From contig CAWABY010000012.1 in the NCBI GenBank assembly GCA_963780395.1, positions 25,142 through 89,141 on the forward strand: DNA of 64,000 bases, in the 5' to 3' direction. Source of the stretch: VGBV01 sp963780395. GTDB taxonomy: Bacteria > Actinomycetota > Thermoleophilia > Solirubrobacterales > 70-9. Below are positions 8,907-17,458 of this stretch, one piece after another. Position numbers and translations under genes: made by a program. How positions within the stretch are numbered: position 1 is the stretch's first letter; each line of letters starts with the position of its first letter. The notes beneath the pieces were generated by a model. That model was not told the origin of the DNA. It worked only from the letters and a program-made list of their open reading frames with translations, and did not search any database.

Positions 8907-9581
<675 letters not shown>

Positions 9582-9583
9582 CG

Positions 9584-10939
9584 GTGGACCGCCTCTCGAT
9601 CAGGGCGAAGCTGACCGCGGCCTTCGCCGCCGCGATGGTCGTAGTGCTGGTCCTGGCCGGCTTTTTCGTCTACGAGCGCGTCAGCAGTGATCTCAACGAG
9701 ACGCTCGAGAATTCGCTGCGCTCCCGCTCGGACAACCTGGCATCGCTCGTGGAGAGCACCGGCAGGCCTCCGGAACTGAGCAGCAACCTGCTCGAGGGCG
9801 AAGAGGGCTTCTCGATGGTCCTGACCCCGGAGGGTCGCGTGGTCGCGTCCACCCTGCCGCCCGGATCTCCACAGCCCCTGAGCTCCGCGGAACTCGCCGC
9901 CGCCGATGGCGGGCCGGTCCTGACCGGTGACCGCACGGTCGAAGGGGTCGAGGGTCAGACCAGGATCCTGGCCCAGGCCGCCGACTCCGGTCGCACCGAG
10001 TATGTAGTCGTCGCCGGAGCCTCCACGGGTGACCGCGAAGAGGCGCTCGCCGGGCTCGCGGGATCGTTCCTGGTCGGGGGCCCGATCGCGCTTCTGGTCG
10101 CGTCAGGACTCGGCTACGTGCTGGCCGGCCGCGCCCTTGCGCCGGTCGAGGCGATGCGGCGCCGCGCGGCCGAGATCACCCTCGAGCGCAGCGGCGAGCG
10201 GCTGCCCCTCCCGCGCGCCGAGGACGAGATCCACGACCTCGGCGCCACGCTGAACACGATGCTTGACCGGATCGAGGCCTCGCTTGACCGCGAGCGGGTA
10301 TTCGTCGCCGACGCCAGCCACGAGCTACGGACCCCGCTGGCGATCCTGCGCACCGAGCTGGAGCTGGCCGAGCGCCAGCAGCGATCGCCCGCGGAGCTGC
10401 GCGCGGCCATCGTTTCGGCGGGCGAGGAGGTGGACCGCCTCTCGCGCCTTGCCGATGACCTGCTGGTGATCGCGCGCTCAGACCAGGGCCGACTGCCGAT
10501 CAAGCGTGAGCCGGTCCAGCTGCACGAACTGCTCGACCGCGTCAGCGGCCGCTTCCAACAGCGCGCCGAGGAAGCCGGACGCTCCATCAGCGTCGAGGCG
10601 CCGGCGCGCGCGGGCGCCGAGCTCGATCCGCTCCGGATCGAGCAGGCGATGGGCAACCTGGTCGACAACGCACTGCGCCACGGCGAGGGGCGGATCAGCC
10701 TGGGAGCCTCAGCGAACGGCGACCGCGCCCAGCTCTGGGTCGCCGACGAGGGAAACGGCCTGGGGACGGGGTTCGAGGATCGCGCCTTCGAGCGCTTCAC
10801 CCGCGCCGACGAGGGCCGCACCGGGGGAGGCGCCGGTCTGGGCCTGGCGATCGTGCGCGCGATCGCGCGGGCGCACGGCGGCGAGGTGCGCCCGGACGGG
10901 GCTCGGATCGTGCTCACGATCCCGGCCACAGGCGCCTGA
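9584..10939 (+). CDS. Membrane sensor histidine kinase
   Basis: Phosphorylates the adjacent response regulator. Two helices (about 10-32 and 165-188) flank an extracytoplasmic sensor region of about 130 residues that resembles no named domain I recognise. A HAMP domain follows (about 190-240), then the phospho-acceptor box DASHELRTPLAIL (His near 246) and an ATPase domain with N, G1 and G2 boxes (NLVDNALRHG, VADEGNGLG, GGGAGLGLAIV). The start is GTG 9584, 2 nt after the regulator. The length (451 residues) is typical. Confidence 0.95.
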   Translation: MDRLSIRAKLTAAFAAAMVVVLVLAGFFVYERVSSDLNETLENSLRSRSDNLASLVESTGRPPELSSNLLEGEEGFSMVLTPEGRVVASTLPPGSPQPLSSAELAAADGGPVLTGDRTVEGVEGQTRILAQAADSGRTEYVVVAGASTGDREEALAGLAGSFLVGGPIALLVASGLGYVLAGRALAPVEAMRRRAAEITLERSGERLPLPRAEDEIHDLGATLNTMLDRIEASLDRERVFVADASHELRTPLAILRTELELAERQQRSPAELRAAIVSAGEEVDRLSRLADDLLVIARSDQGRLPIKREPVQLHELLDRVSGRFQQRAEEAGRSISVEAPARAGAELDPLRIEQAMGNLVDNALRHGEGRISLGASANGDRAQLWVADEGNGLGTGFEDRAFERFTRADEGRTGGGAGLGLAIVRAIARAHGGEVRPDGARIVLTIPATGA

Positions 10940-10959
10940 GCGCTTTCCTAAAGACGATT

Positions 10960-10987
10960 CTCACCGCCGCCTAACGGCCATCCCATC
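10960..10987 (+). promoter_or_regulatory. Degenerate 11-bp-spaced boxes upstream of the first PepSY gene
   Basis: CTCACC (10960), CTAACG (10971) and CCCATC (10982) follow one another at 11-bp intervals, ending 66 nt before the PepSY start. They match the CTCAYC array of the neighbouring promoters less well than the others, so this site is the weakest of the set. Confidence 0.45.
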
Positions 10988-11053
10988 CGCCCCCTCCAAA
11001 GTTGCGGGCGTAATCGAAACCCCAGTCCAGAACCTGGACGAAAGGAGAATCAA

Positions 11054-11392
11054 ATGACCCGCAACAAGAAGATCATCGCCGTGGCCGCCAGCGTGGCGGC
11101 CTTGGGCGCCGGCGGCGCCGCCATCGCGAGCGCCACCGGAGCCGGCCCGCTCGGCGACGACAGCGAGAAGCCCATCAACGGTCCTGCCCTGGAGCAGGCG
11201 AGCGCCGCGGCGCTGGCCCACACGGGCCAGGGCTCGGTCTCGGACACCGAGGTCGGCGACGAGGAGAGCTACTACGAGGTCGAGGTCACCCTCGACGACG
11301 GTAGTCAGACCGACGTCCAGCTCGACCGCGACTTCAACGTCGTGGGCAGCGAGGCCGACAAGGGTGGCGAGGACGAGAAGGGTGGCCAGTAG
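11054..11392 (+). CDS. Exported PepSY-domain protein
   Basis: A 112-residue protein. The N-terminal segment (1-28) is a signal peptide or membrane anchor. One PepSY unit follows: the helix ALEQASAAALAHT, then YYEVEVTLDDGSQTDVQLDRDFNVVG. The tail is rich in Asp, Glu, Gly and Lys. PepSY proteins beside two-component systems are thought to modulate the sensor or extracellular proteases. It has a good ribosome site (AAAGGAGA). The bidirectional hairpin at 11422-11452 follows. Confidence 0.8.
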   Translation: MTRNKKIIAVAASVAALGAGGAAIASATGAGPLGDDSEKPINGPALEQASAAALAHTGQGSVSDTEVGDEESYYEVEVTLDDGSQTDVQLDRDFNVVGSEADKGGEDEKGGQ

Positions 11393-11421
11393 GCCCCCCT
11401 CGCATCCCGCACCTGATCGAT

Positions 11422-11452
11422 GACAAGGGCCCGCCGATGGCGGGCCCTTGTC
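11422..11452. terminator. Bidirectional hairpin between convergent PepSY genes
   Basis: A perfect 14-bp stem (GACAAGGGCCCGCC) with a 3-nt loop (GAT) lies between the convergent stops at 11392 and 11483. No long T-run follows on either side. Confidence 0.75.
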
Positions 11453-11482
11453 GTTGCGCTTGGAGCTGCGAGTCGACGGCGG

Positions 11483-11839
11483 TTACTCGCTGCCCTCGTT
11501 CTCCTCGCCCTCGCCCGACTCGTCCTCGCCGCCGCTGTCGTCATCCGCGGCGGTTCCGACCGAGTCGAACTGACCACTGACGTGAACCTCTACCTGCGAG
11601 CCGTCGGGGCGCTGAACCTCGACCTCGTAGACGCCGTCGCCGTCGCCGTCCTGCTTCTCGACCTCGAGCACGGTGCCGCCACCGACCTGGTCGAGCGCGG
11701 CGGCCTTGGCCTTGTCGGCATTCGCGCCCGTCACCTGCTCCTCGGACTCGCCGCCGACGCCATAGGCGATCCCGATCCCCCCGGCCGCGAGCGCGAGCAC
11801 AGCGATGCCGGCGATCAGGACCTTGCGATTGATCTTCAT
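11483..11839 (-). CDS. Exported PepSY-domain protein (second copy)
   Basis: A 118-residue protein with a membrane anchor or signal (VLIAGIAVLALAAGGIGIAYG) and one PepSY unit (KAKAAALDQVGGGTVLEVEK, then VYEVEVQRPDGSQVEVHVS). The tail is extremely acidic (SGGEDESGEGEENEGSE). It has the same plan as the copy at 11054 and converges on it, which suggests duplication within this regulon. Its own upstream region carries three 11-bp-spaced boxes in minus orientation (11891-11918). Confidence 0.8.
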   Translation of the reverse strand: MKINRKVLIAGIAVLALAAGGIGIAYGVGGESEEQVTGANADKAKAAALDQVGGGTVLEVEKQDGDGDGVYEVEVQRPDGSQVEVHVSGQFDSVGTAADDDSGGEDESGEGEENEGSE

Positions 11840-11890
11840 GAGCGTCCCTTCGGATTGCTTGGTGTTGCAACGGCTGTCGTAGCGCGGGGC

Positions 11891-11918
11891 GATGAAATGA
11901 GCATGAGTCGGGCGTGAG
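11891..11918 (-). promoter_or_regulatory. Three 11-bp-spaced boxes (minus orientation) upstream of the second PepSY gene
   Basis: On the minus strand the boxes read CTCACG, CTCATG and TTCATC. In plus coordinates they start at 11913, 11902 and 11891, exactly 11 bp apart, and end 51 nt before the PepSY start. Opposite-strand placement shows that the motif follows gene direction. Confidence 0.6.
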
Positions 11919-11944
11919 ATCCGGCCATTCCCCTGAAAATCGAC

Positions 11945-11983
11945 CTCATCTGTTTCTCACCGAATCCTCACCGAACCCTCATC
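11945..11983 (+). promoter_or_regulatory. Four perfect-phase 11-bp boxes upstream of the first lipoprotein gene
   Basis: CTCATC (11945), CTCACC (11956), CTCACC (11967) and CTCATC (11978) sit at exact 11-bp steps, separated by five variable bases. The array ends 69 nt before the ATG at 12053. A small hairpin (CCCGGTC/GACCGGG, 12001-12023) lies between it and the gene. Confidence 0.7.
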
Positions 11984-12052
11984 CCGCTTCTGGAGGGTGG
12001 CCCGGTCAGACAACACGACCGGGATTCGCCGGTCAGATGAAGGGAGATTCAG

Positions 12053-12841
12053 ATGAGGAACAGGATCAAGAAGTCGATCGCCGTCGTGGCCTTGATCGCC
12101 GTGGCGACCACGTCGGTCGCCGCCTGTGGCGGCGGCGGCAGCGGGCCCGAGGCGCCCTCCGCACAGGCGGCGGCGAACCAGGGCCTGCCCCAGGGCAGCG
12201 AGTCGGTCAAGCTCGATCCGGCGGAGTTCACCACCGAGATAACCAACCCGTACTGGCCGATGTCACCGGGCAGCAAGTGGGTCTATAGCGGCGGCGACAA
12301 GCTGGGCGCCGATCAGAAGGTCGTCGTGGAGGTCACAAACGAGACCAAGACGATCGCCAACGGGGTCGAGGCTGTGGTGGTCCGGGACACGGTCACCGAG
12401 AACGGCGTGCCGACCGAGGTCACCGACGATTGGTACGCCCAGGACTCCGAGGGCAACGTCTGGTACATGGGCGAGGCCACCCAGGAGTACGTCAACGGCA
12501 AGCCCGGGCCGAGGACCGGCTCCTTCGAGGCCGGCGTCGACGGCGCCCAGGCCGGGATCGCGATGCCCGCTAACCCCGAGCCGGGGCTGTCCTATCGCCA
12601 GGAGTACTACAAGGGCGAGGCCGAGGACAAGGCCTCGGTCGTCACCGTGGGCCAGGAGCAGGTCCAGGTCCCGTTCGGGTTCTACGCCAAGGACGTGCTG
12701 ATGACGCGCGACCTGGTGCCGACGGAGCCCAAGGTCCAGGAGCTGAAGTTCTACGCCCCCGGCGTGGGACCGCTGCTGAGCCTGCACACCGACGGGAATC
12801 TCGGCCACGCCGAGCTCGTCAGCTACACACCGGGCGGCTAG
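12053..12841 (+). CDS. Lipoprotein of unknown function (paralogue 1)
   Basis: A 262-residue exported protein. The signal ends in a lipobox (SVAAC, Cys near 25), followed by a Gly/Ser linker. The mature part has alternating beta-strand sequence with NPYWPM, KWVY, DDWYAQDSEGNVWYMGE and the conserved ending ELVSYTPGG. I do not recognise a named family. It is clearly homologous along its whole length to the next gene, including the last five residues. The start is supported by AAGGGAG upstream. The four-box array at 11945-11983 and a terminator at 12865 bracket it as a single-gene unit under the two-component system (inference). Confidence 0.8.
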   Translation: MRNRIKKSIAVVALIAVATTSVAACGGGGSGPEAPSAQAAANQGLPQGSESVKLDPAEFTTEITNPYWPMSPGSKWVYSGGDKLGADQKVVVEVTNETKTIANGVEAVVVRDTVTENGVPTEVTDDWYAQDSEGNVWYMGEATQEYVNGKPGPRTGSFEAGVDGAQAGIAMPANPEPGLSYRQEYYKGEAEDKASVVTVGQEQVQVPFGFYAKDVLMTRDLVPTEPKVQELKFYAPGVGPLLSLHTDGNLGHAELVSYTPGG

Positions 12842-12864
12842 CCCGCCGCCAACGCGGTAGCGAG

Positions 12865-12897
12865 AGGAACGGCCCGCCAGACCGGCGGGCCGTTCCT
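12865..12897 (+). terminator. Rho-independent terminator after lipoprotein 1
   Basis: A 14-bp perfect stem (AGGAACGGCCCGCC) with loop AGACC, followed by GTTCT. It lies 24 nt after the stop codon. Confidence 0.8.
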
Positions 12898-12900
12898 GTT

Positions 12901-12939
12901 CTCATCTGCGGTTCATCCACCCCTCATCACACTCTCACC
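12901..12939 (+). promoter_or_regulatory. Four 11-bp-spaced boxes upstream of the second lipoprotein gene
   Basis: CTCATC (12901), TTCATC (12912), CTCATC (12923) and CTCACC (12934) lie at exact 11-bp steps, ending 72 nt before the ATG at 13012. The distance to the start is almost the same as for the first lipoprotein. Confidence 0.7.
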
Positions 12940-13011
12940 GAGGTCAACGAGGCTGACGACGACGTGTCAACTGAGCCGGGTTGCGACGGCCAGGACCGAA
13001 GGGAGATTCGA

Positions 13012-13788
13012 ATGAGGAGCAGCAGGAGCAAACGAATCAGCAGGCCGATCGCCGCCCTAGCCGTCCTGGCCGCGGCGCTGATGGTGACGGCCTGCGGCAA
13101 CGACGACGAGGGCAACGGCGACTCCGGCGGCAGCTCCTCGCTGCCGACCGGCAGCGAGCCGGCCAACCTCGATCCTGCAGAGTTCACGGCCGATATCACC
13201 AACCCCTACTGGCCGATGGCCGTCGGTAGCGAGTGGGTCTACAGAGAGCAGGACCCCGAGGGGGAGCTCAAGGTCGTGGTCACCGTCACCGACCAGACCA
13301 GACAGATCGCCAACGGCGTCGAGGCGCGAGTCGTCCACGACGAGGTCAGCCGAGCCGGCGAGCCCGTCGAGATCACCGACGACTGGTACGCCCAGGACGC
13401 CGACGGCACTATCTGGTACCTCGGCGAGGACACGGCCGAGTACGAGAACGGCAAAGTCGTCTCGCGCGAGGGCTCGTTCGAAGCAGGCGTCGACGGCGCC
13501 GAGCCCGGCGTGATCATGCCGGGCGACCCGCAGCCGGGGCTCGAATATCGCCAGGAGTACCTGGAGGGCGAGGCCGAGGACTTCGCCTCGGTGCTCGGAT
13601 TCGCACTGCAGGTCGAGGTCCCGGCCGGGCGCTACGACAACGTCCTGCAGACCCAGGACGTGAACCCACTAGGCGACCCGCAGCAGGTGGAGAACAAGTT
13701 CTTCGCCAAGGGCGTAGGCCCGCTGCTGACCATCGACCTCACCGGCTCGGGCCGCGAGGAGCTGGTCAGCTACACGCCGGGCGGCTAA
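13012..13788 (+). CDS. Lipoprotein of unknown function (paralogue 2)
   Basis: A 258-residue paralogue of the preceding gene. The lipobox is MVTAC and the linker is Asp/Gly/Ser-rich. The shared core motifs are NPYWPM, EWVY, DDWYAQDADGTIWYLGED, GSFEAGVDGAEPGV and the same ELVSYTPGG terminus. ATG 13012 is preferred over an upstream in-frame GTG (12964) because of the adjacent AAGGGAG, positioned as in paralogue 1. The two genes probably arose by tandem duplication that included the promoter boxes. Confidence 0.8.
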   Translation: MRSSRSKRISRPIAALAVLAAALMVTACGNDDEGNGDSGGSSSLPTGSEPANLDPAEFTADITNPYWPMAVGSEWVYREQDPEGELKVVVTVTDQTRQIANGVEARVVHDEVSRAGEPVEITDDWYAQDADGTIWYLGEDTAEYENGKVVSREGSFEAGVDGAEPGVIMPGDPQPGLEYRQEYLEGEAEDFASVLGFALQVEVPAGRYDNVLQTQDVNPLGDPQQVENKFFAKGVGPLLTIDLTGSGREELVSYTPGG

Positions 13789-13815
13789 GGAGAGGTCCGT
13801 AGCCGCTGGGATACT

Positions 13816-13847
13816 GCGCCGCGGCGCCCAAGGCGGCGCCGCGGCGC
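13816..13847 (+). terminator. GC hairpin after lipoprotein 2
   Basis: A perfect 13-bp stem (GCGCCGCGGCGCC) with a 6-nt loop 27 nt after the stop. There is no T-run, so termination efficiency is uncertain. Confidence 0.55.
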
Positions 13848-13891
13848 CCGTTCGGGGCGTCGCGCGAAGGGAAAAACGAAAGGGAGACGCA

Positions 13892-14503
13892 ATGAGCGCG
13901 AACAGGCTCGGCGCCCTGACGGGCGTCGGTTTCGTGGTTTTTCTGATTCTCAGCTTCGTGGTCGCGGGAGAGCCGCCCGCGCAGGACGATTCCGCCCAGG
14001 AGATCGTCGACTTCTATACCGACAACGAGAGCCAGGTCTGGATCGGCGTTTCCCTGTCGATGGTGGCGGCCACGCTGCTCGTGCTGTTCGGGGGCTACCT
14101 GAGAAAGGTGCTTCGGGCGGCAGAGGGAGAGGGGCACATGCTCTCCTCGGTCGTGCTGGCCGGAGCGACGATCGTCGCGGTAGGCGCCGCGTTCGACGCC
14201 ACCCTCAGCGTCGCTTTGGTCGAGACCGTGGACGACATCGATCCGGTCGGCGTGCAGACGCTGAACGCCCTCTGGAACAACGACTACATCCCGATCGGCC
14301 TGGGCGCGATGATCCTCTCCCTGGCAGCCGGGCTGTCGGTCATTCGCCACGGGGCACTGCCGAAGTGGCTCGGCTGGGCCGCGATTCTGTTTGCGGTCAT
14401 CTCGGTGACGCCGATCGGCTTCGCCGGAGTCATCGGCACCGCCCTCTGGATCCTCGTGGTCAGCATCATGCTGGCGATGAGGGCGGATTCCGCTACGGCA
14501 TAG
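13892..14503 (+). CDS. Polytopic membrane protein of unknown function
   Basis: A 203-residue protein with about six hydrophobic segments (near 8-27, 48-68, 84-108, 125-148, 157-172 and 174-195). A short polar stretch, DDSAQEIVDFYTDNE, lies after the first helix. No catalytic motif is visible and I do not recognise the family with confidence. The ribosome site is AAAGGGAG, 8 nt before the ATG. It lacks the CTCAYC boxes of the preceding regulon and is closed by the hairpin at 14527-14562. Confidence 0.75.
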   Translation: MSANRLGALTGVGFVVFLILSFVVAGEPPAQDDSAQEIVDFYTDNESQVWIGVSLSMVAATLLVLFGGYLRKVLRAAEGEGHMLSSVVLAGATIVAVGAAFDATLSVALVETVDDIDPVGVQTLNALWNNDYIPIGLGAMILSLAAGLSVIRHGALPKWLGWAAILFAVISVTPIGFAGVIGTALWILVVSIMLAMRADSATA

Positions 14504-14526
14504 CGTCCCCTCCGGGATGCGCGCGT

Positions 14527-14562
14527 TGAGCCCGACCGCGTCGGCGGGCGCGGTCGGGCTCA
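14527..14562 (+). terminator. Hairpin after the membrane protein gene
   Basis: A 14-bp stem (TGAGCCCGACCGCG paired with its complement) and an 8-nt loop, located 24-60 nt after the stop at 14503. Confidence 0.65.
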
Positions 14563-14593
14563 CGCGACTTGACGCGGTTGCTTTGATGTGGGT

Positions 14594-14860
14594 ATGGCCA
14601 CCTGCACGCATCTCGACACGATCAAAGTAGAAGTGCCCGACGAGATCCCCGGCTGCGAGGAGTGCCTGAAGACCGGCGACCGCTGGGTGCACCTGAGGCT
14701 CTGCCGCGAGTGCGGCAAGATCGGCTGCTGCGACAGCTCGCCGAACCGCCACGCGAGCTCGCACGCGGCCGACAGCGGCCACCCGATCGTGAGCTCGCTC
14801 GAGCCGGGCGAGGACTGGTACTGGTGCTACGTGGACGAGGTCGCCTTCGAGGTCGCGTAG
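14594..14860 (+). CDS. UBP-type zinc-finger protein
   Basis: An 88-residue protein consisting of a single ZnF-UBP domain. The ligands are CTH near the start, GCEECL, LCRECGKIGCCD, and histidines in NRHASSHA and GHP. In eukaryotes this domain recognises the free C-terminus of ubiquitin. Bacterial copies are free-standing or fused to redox enzymes and their ligand is unknown. ATG 14594 is used; a GTG two codons earlier is possible. The 3' end overlaps the degraded end of the convergent MMPL gene. Confidence 0.85.
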   Translation: MATCTHLDTIKVEVPDEIPGCEECLKTGDRWVHLRLCRECGKIGCCDSSPNRHASSHAADSGHPIVSSLEPGEDWYWCYVDEVAFEVA

Positions 14861-17067
14861 GCCGAGGGAGCAGCCGCTCGGCCGCGCCGGCCTCCGGACT
14901 GCTCGGTGGCGACCGTGGATTCACCGTGGCCGAAGCGGATCTCGGGCAGCACCCGGCCGAGCCACGGGGGCAGATACCAGGCGGCGCCGCCCGCGAGCCG
15001 CATGAACACGGGCAGCAGGTTGAGCCGGACCTGGAAGTTTCGAGCAGCACGCGACGCCGAGGATCACTCCCATCTCCTTCGGCGGCAGCGGCCCGGAGAG
15101 GGCGAAGGTGAAGAAGACGGCGACCATCACGGCTGCCGGCGGCGAGGATGACCCGGCCGGAGCGCGCCACCCTACGACCATCGCCTCGCGCGCGTCGCCG
15201 TGCTGCTCCCAGTGCTCCCGCGCCGAGGAGAGCAGGAACACCGTGTAGTCCATCGCGATCGCGAAGATCATCGCGAAGAAGAAGACGGGCGCCCAGGCGT
15301 CGAGGAAGCCCTGGGACTCGAAGCCGAGCAGGCCGGCGAGGTGCCCGTCCTGGAAGATCAGGGTGCGCGACGCCGAAGGCCGCCCGGTCGCCAGCAGGTT
15401 CGCGAGCACCCCGATCGCCGCGATCAGCGGCGCCTGGAAGCGCGACCAGCAGCAGCAGGAAGCCGAGCGCGAGCACGACGCCGATCACGAGCGGCGTCTT
15501 CGCGGCCAGCGCCCGCTCGAGGTCGTGGTTCTCGGCGGCCGCCCGCCGACCAGTGCGCCGGCGGGAAGGTCGTCGCGCAGCGCGGTCGACCGTGTCCCCG
15601 AACGTCGGCGCTCGGACGGGCCGCTGCGAGGGGACCGCCGTGGACCAGCGCCGTGCCGCCGGCGCCGGTCTGCGCGGGCTGTAACCGAGGCGATGCCGGC
15701 GTCTGCAGCCAGCGGCCTCGCCCGCCGCGCGCGGCGCTCAGCCGCGGCGCGACGACCTGGAGCGCGCCGGGCGCGCCCGCGCCGAAGGCGGCCTGGATCT
15801 GCTCGTAGCCGACGCCGCGAGCTGTCGTCCTCGGGCACGACCTTGATCGAGGGCATGCCCGTGTCCAGGCCGCAGCACCGGCAGCGTCGAGCCCGACCAG
15901 CAGCGACCAGCGCGACGCCGCCGAACAGCAGCGGGCGGCGCCACAGCCGCTCCGGCCCCAGCGCGCGAAACGGGGCGAGCGGTGCTCGCCGCTGTGCACC
16001 CAGGGCAGGGCGAGCTTGTCCACGCGCGGCCCGAGCTTGGCGAGCACGGCCGGAAGCAGCGTCAGCGTCGCCGCCAGCACGAAGGCGACCGAGACCATGA
16101 TCCCGAGCGCGATCGATCGGAACGCCGGGCTGGGGACGAGCATCACCGCCGACAGCGAGATCAGCACGGTGATCGCCGGAGAACAGCACCGCCTTGCCGG
16201 CCGTGTCCATCGTCACGGCCGACCGCGTCGATCGAGCTGAAGCGGCTGAGCCGAAGTACGCGGTGCGGAAGCGCATGACGATGAACAGGGCGTAGTCGAT
16301 GCCCAGCGCGAGGGCGAACATCAGCGCGAAGTTCATCGCCCAGATCGAGATCGGCGACGATCTGCGGTTCCCAGGTAGAGCGACGCCGGCCGAGGCGACG
16401 AGGCCGAGGATGGTCAGCATCAGCGGCAGCCCGGCGGCGACGAGCGAGCCGAAGGCCAGCACGCAGGATCGCGAGCGTGACGGGCCAGGAGATGAGCTCG
16501 GACTTGAGCATCGCCTCCTTGTTGGCCTCGTTGAAGTCCGACCACATGCCGGAGGCGCCGGTCAAGTCGACCTCGACGCCCTTGGGCGCGTCAGCCGCCA
16601 GCTCGGCCTTCAGGTCCGACAGCGGCCTCGACCATCGCGTCGGGGTCGGCCGCCGCCCCTGCCTGGATCACGAGCCGTGTGCCCGTCGGCCGAGATCGCG
16701 CCGCCGGGGGCGGAGGACGCGCCTGACCGCCGGGTCGGCGGCCAGGGTCTCGCGCGTGTCCCCGACGGCGCGGGCGAAGGCCGGATCGGAGGCTCTGGAA
16801 ACGCTCCGGAGTGGATCGCGACCTGGATCGCGTAGGCGCCGTTGCCGCCGAAGCTGCTGTCGATCGCCTCGCGCCTCGCACCGACTCGGAGCCGTTCGCC
16901 TGCCAGCCGGCGCCCGAGAGCGCGTGCTCGACCCTGGGGCGCAGCGCGCCCAGGACCACCGCCAGCACCGCCCACGTCCCGAACACCCAGGCCCGGTGCG
17001 TGGCGGCGAAGCGCCCCAAGCGGCCGATCGGGCCGAGTTCTGCTGGGCTGGTCGCTACTCTGAACAT
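14827..17067 (-). pseudogene. MMPL/RND-family transporter, broken by many frameshifts
   Basis: The pieces read in order as one transporter of about 740 residues. They are an N-terminus with the first helix (RAWVFGTWAVLAVVLGALRP), a periplasmic domain, and then MWSDFNEANKEAMLKSELISWPVTLAIL, ALGIDYALFIVMRFR, VLISLSAVMLVPSPAFRSIALG, VVPEDDS, FAIAMDYTVFLLSSAREHWE and PPKEMGVILG. The two 'GIDYALF'/'AMDYTVF' helices are the proton-relay motifs of MMPL proteins, which export lipids or drugs. At least eight indels change frame, yet no motif is lost, so sequence error is a real alternative to decay. The C-terminal end is uncertain. The gene is divergent from an ArsR-type regulator. Confidence 0.75.
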
Positions 17068-17088
17068 TGCAACTGCACGCTAACACAA

Positions 17089-17104
17089 CTTTACAGTTGT
17101 AAAG
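17089..17104. promoter_or_regulatory. Palindromic operator between the MMPL and ArsR-type genes
   Basis: CTTTACA-GT-TGTAAAG is a perfect 7-bp inverted repeat with a 2-bp centre. It sits 22 nt before the MMPL start and 7 nt before the first possible regulator start. This is the usual position for an ArsR-family repressor controlling itself and a divergent transporter (inference). Confidence 0.65.
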
Positions 17105-17110
17105 TGGTAC

Positions 17111-17458
17111 GTGGATCACAAGATGGCGATCGAGCTGAACGTAGCAGAACGCGGAGTTGATTGCGCGCCGATTCAAGGCGCTCTCGGACCCCACTCGCCT
17201 GCGGGTCCTGAACCAGCTGCGCCAGCGCGGCGAGGGATCGGTGGGCGAGATCGCCGAGGGGATCGAGGGCTCCCAGCAGAACGTCTCCAAGCACCTGGGG
17301 GCGCTCGCGCCGAGGGCTTCGTCGCCAGGCGAAAGCAGGGGACGAGCTCGATCTACCGCATCAGCGACCCCACCGTGCTGGAGCTGTGCGAAGTGGTGAG
17401 CGCCGGCATCGAGGCCCAACTCGCGCAGATCGAGGCCGCGCTGGCCCGGCGCCCCTAG
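17111..17458 (+). pseudogene. ArsR-family winged-helix regulator with two compensating frameshifts
   Basis: The reading frame begins MDHKMAIELNVAER, jumps frame near 17152 (one extra G) and continues LIARRFKALSDPTRLRVLNQL with the recognition helix GSQQNVSKHLGAL. It jumps back near 17310 (one missing base) to end AEGFVARRKQGTSSIYRISDP. The restored protein is about 115 residues, a normal ArsR monomer. No metal-binding CVC motif is present, so the inducer is probably not a thiophilic metal. The likely target is the divergent transporter through the palindrome at 17089. Confidence 0.75.

Noticed and set aside
14827..17067. Insertion sequence or transposon as the cause of the broken transporter
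   Set aside because: No terminal repeats, transposase or foreign segment; the breaks are single-base frame changes within continuous MMPL sequence.
16610..17452. Continuation of the amine-oxidase frame beyond residue 401
   Set aside because: The extra 280 residues are antisense to the ArsR-type and MMPL genes and show no protein-like pattern; a stop was probably lost to an indel.
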